64,000 nt of DNA. It comes from Aliivibrio sp. S4MY1 (GTDB lineage: Bacteria; Pseudomonadota; Gammaproteobacteria; Enterobacterales; Vibrionaceae). The notes beneath the pieces are model-generated. The model did not search any database. It worked only from the letters and a program-made list of their open reading frames with translations, and had not been told where the DNA came from. Below are positions 63,697-64,000 of this stretch, one piece after another. The position numbers were made by a program, and so were the translations under genes. How positions within the stretch are numbered: position 1 is the stretch's first letter; each line of letters opens with the position of its first letter. The stretch is from NCBI RefSeq assembly GCF_028765545.1, contig NZ_JARACP010000002.1:62001-126000 (forward strand), in the 5' to 3' direction.

Positions 63697-63718
63697 CCGC
63701 TTAACAAGCGGCTTTTTT
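63697..63718 (+). terminator. Second, tandem terminator
   Basis: CCGCTT-AAC-AAGCGG followed by C and six T. A backup for the previous one. The remaining 170 bases to the next gene are AT-rich promoter sequence. Confidence 0.75.
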
Positions 63719-63894
63719 CTTAACAAGAGAAATCACAATGCAACAAAAAACGAAATAAATTACACAAATATAGAGTTAAGTCGTAAATTTCCTTCTCATT
63801 ATTATCTTAAATATAAGAATTAAATCAAAATATACGAAATGGGTATTTACTTAGTGCCGTTCATTCATTCTTTATATGTAGTGTGTTAGATATT

Positions 63895-64000
63895 ATGTTG
63901 ATTCTTCCTAGAGCCTCACTCCTATATGCTGTATGTGTCTTTATGTCTTTTTCCACAGTTGCAAACATAGAGCAAGAATTTGATGAACTTGATGCGCTGT
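63895..64000 (+). CDS. Secreted protein, N-terminus only, 3' end outside the window
   Basis: An ATG at 63895 opens a frame to the end of the window. The first 23 residues look like a signal peptide (SLLYAVCVFMSFSTVA) followed by an acidic start NIEQEFDELDAL. Too little is present to name a family. The ribosome binding site is weak. Confidence 0.5.
   Translation, partial: MLILPRASLLYAVCVFMSFSTVANIEQEFDELDAL

Overview
The window looks like part of a Vibrionaceae genome, most likely the Aliivibrio (Vibrio fischeri) group. The basis is low GC, a flavin reductase I type nitroreductase, an H-NOX/histidine kinase pair, a curli locus and MSHA-type minor pilin genes, together with a palindromic intergenic repeat that I recall from this group. 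The mix of accessory and catabolic genes would suit the second chromosome, but the sequence does not prove that.

Layout. Positions 1-921 hold the end of an alpha/beta hydrolase. Positions 939-5915 are a small defence-like island: a methyltransferase-HNH fusion, an HNH nuclease whose N-terminus resembles a modified-DNA reader domain, and a divergent NERD nuclease-helicase. A structured intergenic stretch follows. A crotonase gene (6590-7396) has its last 54 bp duplicated at 8267-8320. Between the copies sits a 923-bp cassette with two small genes. A periplasmic rhodanese, a POT peptide transporter, two membrane or Sel1-type proteins, an old-yellow-enzyme homologue and an ascorbate-type PTS (IIA, IIC, IIB) lead to about 16 kb. 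From 17 to 26.5 kb come a nitroreductase, LysR, a CPBP protease, a Gfo/Idh oxidoreductase, a MerR-methyltransferase-GNAT operon, a chemoreceptor and several tiny or unknown genes. A GH2 beta-mannosidase and an NAD(P)-binding protein follow.

Positions 30142-40276 form one of the most interesting regions. A TtrS/TtrR-like two-component system (PhnD-like periplasmic sensor, FixJ-type regulator) is divergent from a run of tandem rhodanese (YnjE-like), GltD-like FAD/Fe-S oxidoreductase, HdrB-like CCG protein, TVP38 membrane protein (YdjX/YdjZ-like), ABC permease and ATPase (YnjC, YnjD) and CDP-alcohol phosphatidyltransferase (YnjF). It resembles the E. coli ydjXYZ-ynjABCDEF neighbourhood, but no YnjB-type binding protein is present. 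An FNR-like box and a palindrome lie in the divergent promoter. I infer an anaerobic sulfur-compound redox module controlled by a sulfur oxyanion sensor.

After an NCS2 purine permease with a PurR-like box and an M3 peptidase come three surface systems. These are a curli locus (csgDEFG divergent from csgBA) with a long acidic CsgA, a lipase-like lipoprotein, and an isolated mshCDOPQ-like operon of minor pilins with a 1466-residue lectin-domain protein. The right end has an M14 peptidase, a second POT-type transporter, the H-NOX nitric oxide sensor with its hybrid kinase, a lipoprotein, a histidine-rich 60-residue peptide next to an MFS transporter, and the start of a secreted protein cut by the window edge.
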